Assembly: GCA_030613765.1 (NCBI GenBank)
Contig: JAUWLI010000025.1
Coordinates: 1 to 15,903, forward strand
Origin: Phycisphaerae bacterium
GTDB lineage: Bacteria; Planctomycetota; Phycisphaerae; Sedimentisphaerales; SG8-4
DNA length: 15,903 nucleotides
Direction: 5' to 3'
Part shown: piece by piece, positions 6,785-14,376 of the stretch
Layout: each line of letters begins with the position of its first letter
Numbering within the stretch: the stretch's first letter is position 1
Translations under genes and position numbers: made by a program
The notes under the pieces: generated by a model
Told to the model about the DNA's origin: nothing
Seen by the model: the letters and a program-made list of their open reading frames with translations, nothing else
Databases searched by the model: none

Positions 6785-9700
6785 TTATTCCGGAGTTGCC
6801 TTTTTAAAGAACCGAGCCTTGATATCTTCGAGAATCATATATAGTGACGGCACCAACAAAAGCGTTATGCAGGTCGCGAACAAAACTCCGAAGGCCAGGC
6901 TTATGGCCATCGGTACAAGAAAGCGCGCCTGCAGGCTCTTTTCAGCAATCATCGGCAGCAGACCACAAAAGGTTGTCAAAGTTGTAAGCATGATGGGGCG
7001 GAACCTTCTAGTGGCACAGTCACGAAGTACCTGTGCGAGTTCAATACCGCTCTTTCGTTCGCGGTTAATGAGATCAATCATAATAAGTGAATCATTTACA
7101 ACAACGCCGGAAAGCGCCACTATTCCAAACAATGAAAGTATGCTGAGGTTGAAGCCCATGATCAGATGCCCTATCGTTGCGCCTACGATACCAAATGGAA
7201 TCGCGGACATTACTATGGCAGGCTGCGAATAGCTTCTGAACTGCACAGCCAGCAGACCATAGATTGCCAGCATAGCAATTACAAAATTGATTTTCAGGCT
7301 GCCAAGCGATTCATTTCTCTCGCGCTCCTCACCGGCGAAACGATACTGCAATCCCGCGTATTTGTGCACCAGGCCAGGCAGTACTTTTGCATCCAGTTCT
7401 TTGTTGATCTTACCTGCACTGGCAACTCCTTCATCGACATCCGCAGAAACACTTACGACGCGTTTGCGGTCGACCCGCTTAATTGTCGAATAACCCCTTC
7501 CGTACTCGACATCGGCCACGGTCTCGAATGGAATTTCGGTCCCATCCGGCAGGCGAATCCTCATATTCTCCACGTCCGCGAGGCTTTTTCGCTCCTCCTT
7601 CGGATAGCGAACCATAACTCGGATATCATCACGTCCTCGCTGGATGCGCTGCACCTCGTCACCATAAAAGCCCTGCCTGACCTGCTTGGCCAGAACAGAA
7701 AGCGTCAGGCCCAAAGTGCGTCCCGTATCCTTGAGTTTCAGCTTCAACTCGGCCTTTCCCGGCTCGAAGCTGTCCGCGATGTCTTCAACTCCTGTATATT
7801 GGCGCAAAATACCCTTTAAATCTTCCACTGCTTCCAAAAGGTCGTCAAAGTTCTCGTGAGACAGTTCCACCTCTATGGGGTTGCCGGTGCTCATAAACTC
7901 AGCCATAAATGTCAGTGATGAAACGCCGGGTATTTCTCCTGCCCTCTCGCGCCATCTATTTCTCAGCTCTGCGCTTGAGACGTCACGTTGTTCGCTTCCA
8001 AGCAACTCGACGTTCACTTCCGCCAGATGCGATTTTGCCGGTGCTCCAATATCAACCTGAACCGGACCATCGTGACCTGATGTCGGATGAGCGCCGACGG
8101 TGGTCGCTATGTGCTTCATAAGGGAAGGCTTGCCCTGGCGTTTGCTGTCAAACTCTGCTATAGCCTCAAAAGCTGCCTGTTCAATTCCTTCTATGATATC
8201 TCGCGTCTGCTCGACCGGGGTCCCCTGGGGCATGGTCAACATAGCGACCATATTGTCGGCCTCGACAGTGTCGAAAAATACAAACTTGATATAGCCCCCG
8301 GCAATAAAACTGACTGTCATCAGGAATATTGCAATACCAACGGCTAATGTTACGTATCGCCATTTTACCGCCCGCGCAACGAAGCCGGCAAAAGGACCGT
8401 TCACAAAGCGCTTAAGTCCCCTATCGGTCCAATTGTTGATTTTTTCCGTGAAACGGATAAATTTGCCTTTCTTGCGGGAACTGCTGAAAGACAGATGTGC
8501 GGGCAGAATCAATAAAGCTTCTATCAGTGAAAACGAAAGGACACTTATCACTACTATGGGCAGAACTCGAAGTATTTTGCCCATAATGCCACTGGTGTAA
8601 GCTAACGGCACAAATGCAAACATCGTGGTCAGGACAGCCAGCACAACCGGCATACACATCTCTTTTACGCCTTTTATCGCTGCTGCGGTCCTGTCCATCC
8701 CCTGCTGGCGATATACAAATATGTTTTCACCAACTACGATTGCATCGTCGACTACAATGCCAAGTGACATAATGAGTGCGAAAAGGCTTATCATGTTAAT
8801 CGAAACGCCAAAAAATGGCATCAAATAGAAGGCCCCGAGAAAAGATATGGGAATCCCCATAGTTGTCCAAAAGGCAAGACGCAAATTGAGAAACAATGTC
8901 AGGCACAGAAACACAAGAATCAGGCCGATATATCCATTTCTTTTAAGAAGGTTCATTCTCGCCTTCAGAAATTCTGTGCCATCTTCCCACAAAGCTATCG
9001 AAACACCCTCCGGCAGGTTTCCTTTCTTCTCGCTGATATATCTTTTGACCGTACGGGCGACATCCAGCGCATCCTCCTGGCCTATGCGTGATACACGGAC
9101 GGAAGCGGCTCTTTTGCCGTCGAACCTGGCATAGAGGTCAACGTCCTCAAAATCATCTCTCACTGTTGCAATATCGCTGAGCCTTACTTTGGTACCGTCG
9201 TTTCTGGTAACCACTATTATTTTTTCAAATTCAGGACCGTAATATTTTTGTCCTTTGGTCCTAACCAGAATCTCCCCACCGGTGGTCTTAACCGAGCCGG
9301 CGGGAATATCCAGTGACGAATCCCTGACCGCCCTGGTTACCTTCTCAAAGCTCAGGTTGTAGCGACGAAGAGTCTCCTCGGAGACTTCTATGGATATTTC
9401 ATAAGCCCGAACACCGGATATGCTCACCTGGCTTATATTGTCCATCGCGGTCAGGTCGTCGCGAATCTTTTCAACCAATTTCTTAAGTGTTTTTTCGGAA
9501 ACATCGCCGGAGACTACGACTGAGATTACTTTGTGACGACTCTTAAGCTCGGAAATAACCGGTTTTTCAGTTTCCTTTGGAAAAGTAATAATCGTGCCAA
9601 TCTCTGCTTTGATATCCTCAAGCACCTCCGTCGCGTCGGTATATTCTTCCACCTCAACCAAAGTCAAACCACCGCCCTCGCCGGCGCTTGAGGTTATGCG

Positions 9701-9955
9701 TTTTATGCCATCGACAGCCGCTATTGCTTCCTCAACACGAAGGCACACTCCCTCTTCGACATCCGCCGGTGAAGCCCCACGATAAGGTACACTGATGCTT
9801 ATCATATCGAGACTAAACTCCGGGAAAACCTCTATCTTGATGCTGAAAATAGTGAGCAGGCCGGCGGCCATGATAAGGACCATCAAGATATTTGCAGCAA
9901 CGTGGTTGGCTGCGAACCACGCGAGAACGCCCTTTCTTTCCTTTAGGTCTTGCAC
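6785..9955 (-). CDS. RND efflux pump, inner-membrane permease (AcrB/MexB-like)
   Basis: This proton-driven pump works with the adaptor and outer-membrane channel encoded just upstream. The 1056-residue length is typical. The N-terminus has a cytoplasmic start and a first helix at about 20-40, then VFPEFSLDMISISVPYRGASP, a family hallmark. The two periplasmic loops occupy about 41-335 and 561-885. TM4 carries SLGIVVDDAIVVGENI at 397-412, whose adjacent Asp403-Asp404 match the AcrB proton-relay pair. TM10 reads ALSGVVVNDSLIMIDLIN (947-964), with Asn954 where AcrB-type pumps have the relay Lys. EALLILPAHL (479-488) also marks this RND branch. Substrates cannot be read from sequence. The start is a GTG at 9955, preceded by AGGAG that overlaps the TAG stop of the adaptor gene, so translation is probably coupled. 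It is the last gene of the operon. Confidence 0.94.
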   Translation of the reverse strand: MQDLKERKGVLAWFAANHVAANILMVLIMAAGLLTIFSIKIEVFPEFSLDMISISVPYRGASPADVEEGVCLRVEEAIAAVDGIKRITSSAGEGGGLTLVEVEEYTDATEVLEDIKAEIGTIITFPKETEKPVISELKSRHKVISVVVSGDVSEKTLKKLVEKIRDDLTAMDNISQVSISGVRAYEISIEVSEETLRRYNLSFEKVTRAVRDSSLDIPAGSVKTTGGEILVRTKGQKYYGPEFEKIIVVTRNDGTKVRLSDIATVRDDFEDVDLYARFDGKRAASVRVSRIGQEDALDVARTVKRYISEKKGNLPEGVSIALWEDGTEFLKARMNLLKRNGYIGLILVFLCLTLFLNLRLAFWTTMGIPISFLGAFYLMPFFGVSINMISLFALIMSLGIVVDDAIVVGENIFVYRQQGMDRTAAAIKGVKEMCMPVVLAVLTTMFAFVPLAYTSGIMGKILRVLPIVVISVLSFSLIEALLILPAHLSFSSSRKKGKFIRFTEKINNWTDRGLKRFVNGPFAGFVARAVKWRYVTLAVGIAIFLMTVSFIAGGYIKFVFFDTVEADNMVAMLTMPQGTPVEQTRDIIEGIEQAAFEAIAEFDSKRQGKPSLMKHIATTVGAHPTSGHDGPVQVDIGAPAKSHLAEVNVELLGSEQRDVSSAELRNRWRERAGEIPGVSSLTFMAEFMSTGNPIEVELSHENFDDLLEAVEDLKGILRQYTGVEDIADSFEPGKAELKLKLKDTGRTLGLTLSVLAKQVRQGFYGDEVQRIQRGRDDIRVMVRYPKEERKSLADVENMRIRLPDGTEIPFETVADVEYGRGYSTIKRVDRKRVVSVSADVDEGVASAGKINKELDAKVLPGLVHKYAGLQYRFAGEERERNESLGSLKINFVIAMLAIYGLLAVQFRSYSQPAIVMSAIPFGIVGATIGHLIMGFNLSILSLFGIVALSGVVVNDSLIMIDLINRERKSGIELAQVLRDCATRRFRPIMLTTLTTFCGLLPMIAEKSLQARFLVPMAISLAFGVLFATCITLLLVPSLYMILEDIKARFFKKATPE

Positions 9956-9966
9956 GAGTTTGGCTC

Positions 9967-11232
9967 CTATTTTTCGGTGTTATTCGGGTCTTGATTTAAC
10001 TGCTTAGCGACTGCTGTCTGCTCAAGCTGTGTGCGCACTTTCATTCCCTCCATAACGGTATCAAGAGAGCTGGTGACGATGGTTGCATTTTGGTCAACAC
10101 GGGCCATGGCGTATGCGAAATCCTTGTCTGCACGGACAATATCCAAAGCTTCGATATGCAAGCTGCCGTCTTTAACTATCCATACTTTATTACTGTCATG
10201 TATCGCATCTCGAGGCACGGCCATGGCATTTTCCAGCACTTTGCCCTCAATCAAGACCCTGGCGAATATACCGGGTAATAACGGAGGCCTGCCGTTAGAG
10301 CGTTCAAAGGGCTTCGGCACTTCAACAACGACGGAAATCATCCTCGACATTTTATCTACCTGGCCGGTTGTTCGGGTGACATAACCTTTCCATGTATGCT
10401 CGGCACCGGCAAAGTCGGCCTTCACTACAGCGGGTGTTTTTGACCTCTTATCGTCGAGTGAAGCCGAATCCTCAAAGATGTCAAACCACGCCAGTTCTTC
10501 ATCCTCAAGCGGTATCTTTATCTCGACCGTGTCAATTCCATACGCCACAGCGACGGGCTGGCCTGCGACCATAAATTGACCGAGGTCGACTTTTTCACTG
10601 ATTATCAGGGCATCAAACGGCAAAGAAAGACTTGTTCGCTCAAGTCTGAGTTGTGCGGTCGCGAGCTGCGCCTTGGCAGATTCTAACGCGGCTTGAGCCT
10701 TGCGAACCTGTGATTCGCGTAAAACCAGCGGTGAATTCGGTTCAATGTCCGGGTGTAACTGATCCCACTCTCTGCGTGCTACTTCTGCCTCAGCCATCTC
10801 TATTTCAAGCTTAACCTGAGCATCAGCAACGACAGCATTGGTCTGCTGGCAGGCGAATTCGTAGTCCCTCGGATCTATTTGCAGGATCTGTTCATTTGCA
10901 GGGATAAAAGCACCCGCCTTAAGGCTCGGATTTACAGAGACGACCTTGCCGGGAACCTCAGGAACGATATCAACCTCCACCTTGGGACTTACTGTTCCGT
11001 ATGCACGAATGACCATTTGAATATCCTTTGCCTTCAATTGCTTAACCATCACTAATGGCGCGAGGATTTCTTGTTCTTGTTGCTGCGGTGGTCTTCGAGA
11101 TTTAATCAGAATAATCGTAAGCAATATTCCCAAGGCAATTATGCTGAGGGAAATTACCAATTGTTTAAGGCTGCCAGCGAATTTCCTGACCACTTGCCTG
11201 GAAACAGGTTTTGTTTGATTATTTATTGCCAT
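9967..11232 (-). CDS. Periplasmic adaptor (membrane fusion) protein of RND efflux system, HlyD/MexA family
   Basis: This 421-residue protein bridges the RND pump and the TolC-like channel. A basic N-terminal tail (1-24) precedes one transmembrane helix at about 25-44. A first lipoyl-like half lies around 80-122 (VDIVPEVPGKVVSVNPSLKAGAFI and ILQIDPRDYE). An Ala/Glu/Gln-rich alpha-helical hairpin spans about 123-200. The second lipoyl half starts at about 201 (LPFDALIISEKVDLGQFMVAGQPV), and beta-barrel and membrane-proximal domains continue to about 400. The anchor is a helix rather than a lipobox cysteine, unlike MexA or AcrA. The ATG at 11232 begins 4 bases after the TAA of the outer-membrane gene. 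Its SD (GAGG, in the last codons of that gene) implies coupled translation. The stop overlaps the SD of the pump gene. Confidence 0.93.
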   Translation of the reverse strand: MAINNQTKPVSRQVVRKFAGSLKQLVISLSIIALGILLTIILIKSRRPPQQQEQEILAPLVMVKQLKAKDIQMVIRAYGTVSPKVEVDIVPEVPGKVVSVNPSLKAGAFIPANEQILQIDPRDYEFACQQTNAVVADAQVKLEIEMAEAEVARREWDQLHPDIEPNSPLVLRESQVRKAQAALESAKAQLATAQLRLERTSLSLPFDALIISEKVDLGQFMVAGQPVAVAYGIDTVEIKIPLEDEELAWFDIFEDSASLDDKRSKTPAVVKADFAGAEHTWKGYVTRTTGQVDKMSRMISVVVEVPKPFERSNGRPPLLPGIFARVLIEGKVLENAMAVPRDAIHDSNKVWIVKDGSLHIEALDIVRADKDFAYAMARVDQNATIVTSSLDTVMEGMKVRTQLEQTAVAKQLNQDPNNTEK

Positions 11233-11236
11233 ATGA

Positions 11237-12709
11237 TTAATCCTCTTTCAATTCGGCTTCTTCTTTATCAGTCCAGTCGCCACCCAGGGCAAGAAAAAGA
11301 TTGACTCTTGTGGTCCAAATCTGGCCTTTAAGGATAGCCACTGTTTCCTCAGCTATTCTTCGTCGGCGCTGCGTTTCAAGGACCGTCAGGAAACCGGCAA
11401 CGCCGGCAACGCCGCTGCTATATCTCTGCTTTGAAAGCTCCTCCGCTGCTTCGGCCTCTATGAAGCGACTCTGGGCATGCTCAAGCTGGACTTGTAACAT
11501 CTGGTCCGCGGCCAAGGCATCCTCGACTTCCCGCATAGCTGTGAGAACAGTTCCGGCGTAATTAGCCGCCAATTCGGCATAACGCGCCTCGGCAGCCTTA
11601 ACTCGTGCCTTCAACTGTCCACCTTTGAATATAGGCTGAGCAAGTCGGAAGAGCGCTGAATAAATCTCCGTCTCGTCTATCCAAATGTCTTCCCATGTAT
11701 CAGCGCTGCGACCGGTACTTGCAGACAGGGTCAGGTCTGGATATAACTGTGCAATACTGACGCCAATACGTTCATTGGCTGCACGCAAAGTCAACTCAGC
11801 CGCCCTGACATCGGGCCTGCGGTCCAGCAGGGATGCGGGCAGCCCAATCGAAACGGGTTCCAAATCCGGCAGGTCAGGTAATGTTTCGGGCAGAGGCTCT
11901 GAAGCAGCCGGCCTGCGGCCCAGGAGAACATCGAGCGCGTTCTGCGCCCTTATAAGCGACAACTCAATAGCAGGCTCAAGAGACTTCGAGGCTTCGAGAT
12001 TCTCACGTGCCAGCCTTATCTCAACCGGCTTAACAAGGCCCCTGTTATACTTACGTTCGACAATTTCCAGAGTACCGGTGCGACTTTCGGTGTTTGCTCG
12101 TGCTATAGCCAGTCGTTTGTGGATAGTGGCGATATCGATTCTGGCCTTGACTACAGTGGCAATAATCGAATTAATGAGGGCCTGTTCAGTAGCTTCAGCA
12201 GCAAGCATATTCGCCCAGGCGGCCCGCTCTGCACGTCTGAGCTTTCCAAACAAATCCAGTATGTAGACCACGGAGATATCATGTGTCCAGGTTGTGCTCA
12301 TTACACTGAATCTGCCACCGCCGAATGGGCTGCTCCCTAAGTTGATGGAGCGCTTACTCCTGTCACGGCTTAGGTTGTATGAGACATCCGGCCACATTCG
12401 GCCGCGACTTTCAGCGAGTGCCGCCTGGGCCTGCAGCACCCTTGCTGCGGCCGCTTTCAGGTCATAGTTGTTTTCCAACGCCTGGCGCACCAGAAGTGTC
12501 GTTGTAGGGTCGCCGAATCGCTCCCACCAGTTGTCAATCTTCTCGAGGTCATTGACGTCGGCACTGTGGCTTCCAGAGTGAACATAACCGGCGTCGCTAT
12601 CTGCAGCAGTCTCCGGCCTTGAATACTTTGGTCCGAGCATACAGCCCGTAAGCATCGCAACGCTCACAGTAAGAAACGACCAACAAATTGAAGTTAGCAA
12701 CTTTTTCAT
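11237..12709 (-). CDS. TolC/NodT-family outer-membrane efflux lipoprotein
   Basis: This 490-residue protein is the outer-membrane exit duct of the tripartite pump. The signal peptide ends in a lipobox (LTGC, residues 20-23), so Cys23 should be lipidated. CMLGPKYSRP directly after it is a NodT/OprM family hallmark. The body holds two outer-membrane efflux protein repeats: the first opens near WWERFGDPTTTLLVRQALENN. Each repeat contains long amphipathic helices (for example AAAARVLQAQAALAESRG) and short strands (YPDLTLSASTG). A Leu-Pro-rich linker (LPETLPDLPDLEPVSIGLP) before DLLDRRPDVRAAE-type sequence is also characteristic. Its ATG overlaps the TGA of the regulator gene as ATGA, and the adaptor gene follows after 4 bases. 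Lipidation and family are clear; specificity is not. Confidence 0.93.
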   Translation of the reverse strand: MKKLLTSICWSFLTVSVAMLTGCMLGPKYSRPETAADSDAGYVHSGSHSADVNDLEKIDNWWERFGDPTTTLLVRQALENNYDLKAAAARVLQAQAALAESRGRMWPDVSYNLSRDRSKRSINLGSSPFGGGRFSVMSTTWTHDISVVYILDLFGKLRRAERAAWANMLAAEATEQALINSIIATVVKARIDIATIHKRLAIARANTESRTGTLEIVERKYNRGLVKPVEIRLARENLEASKSLEPAIELSLIRAQNALDVLLGRRPAASEPLPETLPDLPDLEPVSIGLPASLLDRRPDVRAAELTLRAANERIGVSIAQLYPDLTLSASTGRSADTWEDIWIDETEIYSALFRLAQPIFKGGQLKARVKAAEARYAELAANYAGTVLTAMREVEDALAADQMLQVQLEHAQSRFIEAEAAEELSKQRYSSGVAGVAGFLTVLETQRRRRIAEETVAILKGQIWTTRVNLFLALGGDWTDKEEAELKED

Positions 12710-13380
12710 TCAGTTTTTCCCTCGGCATAAGAGCGAATACCTGCAGCGGAGAACTTGACAACGTTGTCAACTGCATCAGTCAGGTCGAAAGCCGGCATTT
12801 CCGCCATTTCAGTCTGTTCATACATGGCTTTTATATGGACGATATGCATTAATTGGCCAGCGAGGAAGAAAATCAGGAGCGGAATCTTTGATTCTTCCAA
12901 ACCCGGACAGGCTTTCATCAAGGCCCCGCCCATCGCACTCATGGTGGGCTTGATGACTTCCTCGACGAAAACATTGACGTGCACATGCTGGTCTACCATT
13001 TCTCGTGCCATAAGCCTCATGAGCCAACGGGACCTACTCTCATCCACGAAGGGCCCAATAAATGCGTTTGCAAAGGACTTGAGCAAATCCTCCAGGGACG
13101 GTTTGCCATTGCTTTCAGACATCACCTGCTCAATTGCCTGTAGACGGGTATCTCGCATTTGCACTAACTGACGTCTCCAAACCTCGGTGTAGAGCTTATC
13201 TTTACTACCGAAATAGTAATTGACGGCTGCGATATTGCATCCAGCAGTGGCGGCAATATCTCGGACACTCGCACCATCAAAACCATGCTCGGAGAAAAGC
13301 TGTTCCGCGGCGTCCAGCAGCCTGTCCTGAACAGGCTTGTCGGAAGCAGAATTTCCTTGTTTTTTACCTGAAATCGCCAT
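12706..13380 (-). CDS. TetR/AcrR-family repressor with CecR-like C-terminal domain
   Basis: This 224-residue dimeric DNA-binding regulator is first in the efflux operon and very probably its local repressor. The N-terminal helix-turn-helix domain lies at about 16-62. ILDAAEQLF-type sequence (LLDAAEQLFSEHGFDGASVR) leads into DIAATAGCNIAAVNYYFGSKDKLY, the classic recognition-helix block. The C-terminal ligand domain (about 85-215), with RWLMRLMAREMVDQH at 118-132, resembles the CecR/YbiH group (DUF1956), whose members control efflux genes. ATG 13380 is preferred over ATG 13407 because AGGAG stands 7 bases before it and the upstream ATG has no SD. The gene ends in an ATGA overlap with the outer-membrane gene. 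The ligand is unknown; the CecR subgroup is a medium-confidence call. Confidence 0.9.
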   Translation of the reverse strand: MAISGKKQGNSASDKPVQDRLLDAAEQLFSEHGFDGASVRDIAATAGCNIAAVNYYFGSKDKLYTEVWRRQLVQMRDTRLQAIEQVMSESNGKPSLEDLLKSFANAFIGPFVDESRSRWLMRLMAREMVDQHVHVNVFVEEVIKPTMSAMGGALMKACPGLEESKIPLLIFFLAGQLMHIVHIKAMYEQTEMAEMPAFDLTDAVDNVVKFSAAGIRSYAEGKTE

Positions 13381-13392
13381 ACCAAGGCTCCT

Positions 13393-13404
13393 AAACAGTT
13401 GTTT
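13393..13404. promoter_or_regulatory. Inverted repeat in the tetR leader
   Basis: AAACA-GT-TGTTT, a perfect 5-bp inverted repeat close to the predicted transcription start of the efflux operon. It could be a secondary repressor site, but such short repeats arise often by chance. Confidence 0.25.
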
Positions 13405-13412
13405 CATACGAC

Positions 13413-13441
13413 AGTTTAAAACATACGTTTGGATATGTCAA
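13413..13441 (-). promoter_or_regulatory. Promoter of the efflux operon
   Basis: On the minus strand a perfect TTGACA (13436-13441) is followed 17 bp later by TAAACT (13413-13418, 4 of 6 to TATAAT). The start point would be about 25 bases before the repressor ATG at 13380. No other good promoter is visible before the downstream genes, so this one probably drives all four genes. Confidence 0.65.
13421..13438. promoter_or_regulatory. Candidate TetR-family operator
   Basis: ACATA-N8-TATGT is an 18-bp interrupted inverted repeat that fills the promoter spacer and overlaps the -35 box of the efflux operon. Bound repressor would block RNA polymerase. CATACG also recurs 17 bp away (13405-13410 and 13422-13427). 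Position and symmetry fit autoregulation; binding is inferred. Confidence 0.45.
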
Positions 13442-13444
13442 GGA

Positions 13445-13470
13445 TTTTTTCAATTTTTTTCAAAATTTTT
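13445..13470. promoter_or_regulatory. Phased A/T-tracts upstream of the efflux promoter
   Basis: Three T-runs (A-runs on the minus strand) end at 13450, 13460 and 13470, exactly 10 bp apart, beginning 4 bp upstream of the TTGACA box. Runs in helical phase bend DNA, and an A/T-rich stretch here can act as an UP element for RNA polymerase. Confidence 0.45.
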
Positions 13471-13722
13471 GACAAGTTCGAGTTCTCTATTTTAGCTTCG
13501 ATTAGCTTCATTTTCTGTGCAAAACGAATCAGAAAGGCAGTAACTGAAGACCAACGGCTCAAGACTGACTACAGATAGCCGATAGCAAACAACAGAGGCA
13601 AACTCTTAGAATAAATCCGGAGGCTAAACACAACATCTAAATAAATTTGAGATTTAACTAATAAAAAAGACCTGATGGGCTCCAGCGCAGGGATAAAAGA
13701 AAAATTTTCATCCGGTTTTAAT
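13471..13722. other. Intergenic spacer without a recognisable gene
   Basis: About 250 bp separates the divergent efflux operon from the unknown gene pair. No supported reading frame was found. It contains a short repeat TTAGCTTC (13492 and 13502 areas) and a weak CCTG/CAGG hairpin (about 13671-13691) flanked by an A-run. No riboswitch or RNA gene was recognised. Confidence 0.5.
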
Positions 13723-13750
13723 TTGCCGACTGAGAGAATAAGTATATAAT
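13723..13750 (+). promoter_or_regulatory. Promoter of the unknown gene pair
   Basis: TTGCCG (13723-13728) and a perfect TATAAT (13745-13750) are separated by 16 bp. The start point would be near 13757, giving a leader of roughly 95 bases before the ATG at 13854. The -10 context GTATATAATC matches that before the LysM gene. Confidence 0.55.
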
Positions 13751-13787
13751 CTGGTTTGTTTTGAGAATTTGGCTTAGGATGTTAAGA

Positions 13788-13808
13788 GGGTGTGTTCAAA
13801 AAACACCC
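13788..13808 (+). other. Hairpin in the 5' leader
   Basis: GGGTGT (13788-13793) pairs with ACACCC (13803-13808) around a 9-base, A-rich loop. No T-run follows, so it is not an intrinsic terminator. It lies 32 bases before the SD and could influence mRNA stability or serve as a binding site. Confidence 0.4.
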
Positions 13809-13853
13809 GGAATCAAGGAATCAGGTTTAAGTTGAATATTGGAGGTTCAAACA

Positions 13854-14231
13854 ATGGCATGGAATGCAAACGACAAGAAAACCGAGATGAAAAGAACGGG
13901 GCCGGGTAAAGTTGTGGAGGTTCGAAGCTCAAAAGGCGCCGCGGGGACGGGAGAGGGCAGAGGAGGACCGGGCAAAGATAGAGATCTTGGCAGCGGTATG
14001 GAAATGTTAGATATGGATTTCCTGCTGAATGTTGTTGAACACACCAAAGGCGATGATAAAAACGATGTGACGATGCGTAAGCTCGTTTTTAATGAATTGC
14101 TTCGCAGGGAACAACTGGAGGCCGTAGACAGTAATTCGCTAAAGATTTATACTATGGATGAGAATAATCTATACGGTAAGGAAATCCAGTGTGCGGCAAT
14201 GAGGAAGTTAACAGAAAGAACAACACGCTAA
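13854..14231 (+). CDS. Unknown small soluble protein, paralogous domain copy A
   Basis: I do not recognise this 125-residue protein. Residues 1-46 are low-complexity, rich in Gly, Lys, Arg and Asp (for example KGAAGTGEGRGGPGKDRD), and probably disordered. Residues 47-125 form a predicted mostly helical domain with SGMEMLDMDFLLNVVEHTKG, MRKLVFNELLRRE and KEIQCAAMRKLTER. This domain is about two thirds identical (52 of 79 by hand) to the C-terminus of the next gene, so the two are clearly duplicates. There is no signal peptide, membrane helix or catalytic motif. The ATG at 13854 is chosen because GGAGG (13841-13845) lies 8 bases upstream. An in-frame TTG at 13839 overlaps that SD and was rejected. 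It has its own promoter and leader. Reality as a gene is well supported by the conserved paralogue; function is unknown. Confidence 0.85.
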   Translation: MAWNANDKKTEMKRTGPGKVVEVRSSKGAAGTGEGRGGPGKDRDLGSGMEMLDMDFLLNVVEHTKGDDKNDVTMRKLVFNELLRREQLEAVDSNSLKIYTMDENNLYGKEIQCAAMRKLTERTTR

Positions 14232-14376
14232 AGTTAAGAGACTAACTGAGCAAGGAGGCGAAGCGGCGTCTTGGTTTGTGCAAAGTTTTGGTGTTTTTCC
14301 TGAATGGGAGGGGCCTTGGTTTGCTTGATTGGGCCACAGGTATATACCAAGGACAAAATTCGGCTTACCAGAAAAT

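Noticed and set aside
13381..13407. Upstream ATG for the repressor gene
   Set aside because: It lacks an SD, while AGGAG is well placed for ATG 13380. The longer form would also start within a few bases of the -10 box.
13469..13497. Plus-strand TTGACA at 13469-13474 as a divergent promoter
   Set aside because: No acceptable -10 element occurs at 16-18 bp. The better promoter for the downstream gene is at 13723-13750.
13667..13695. Hairpin followed by a T-run on the minus strand as a terminator
   Set aside because: The stem is only CCTG/CAGG with a poor interior, and no minus-strand gene lies upstream of it to be terminated.
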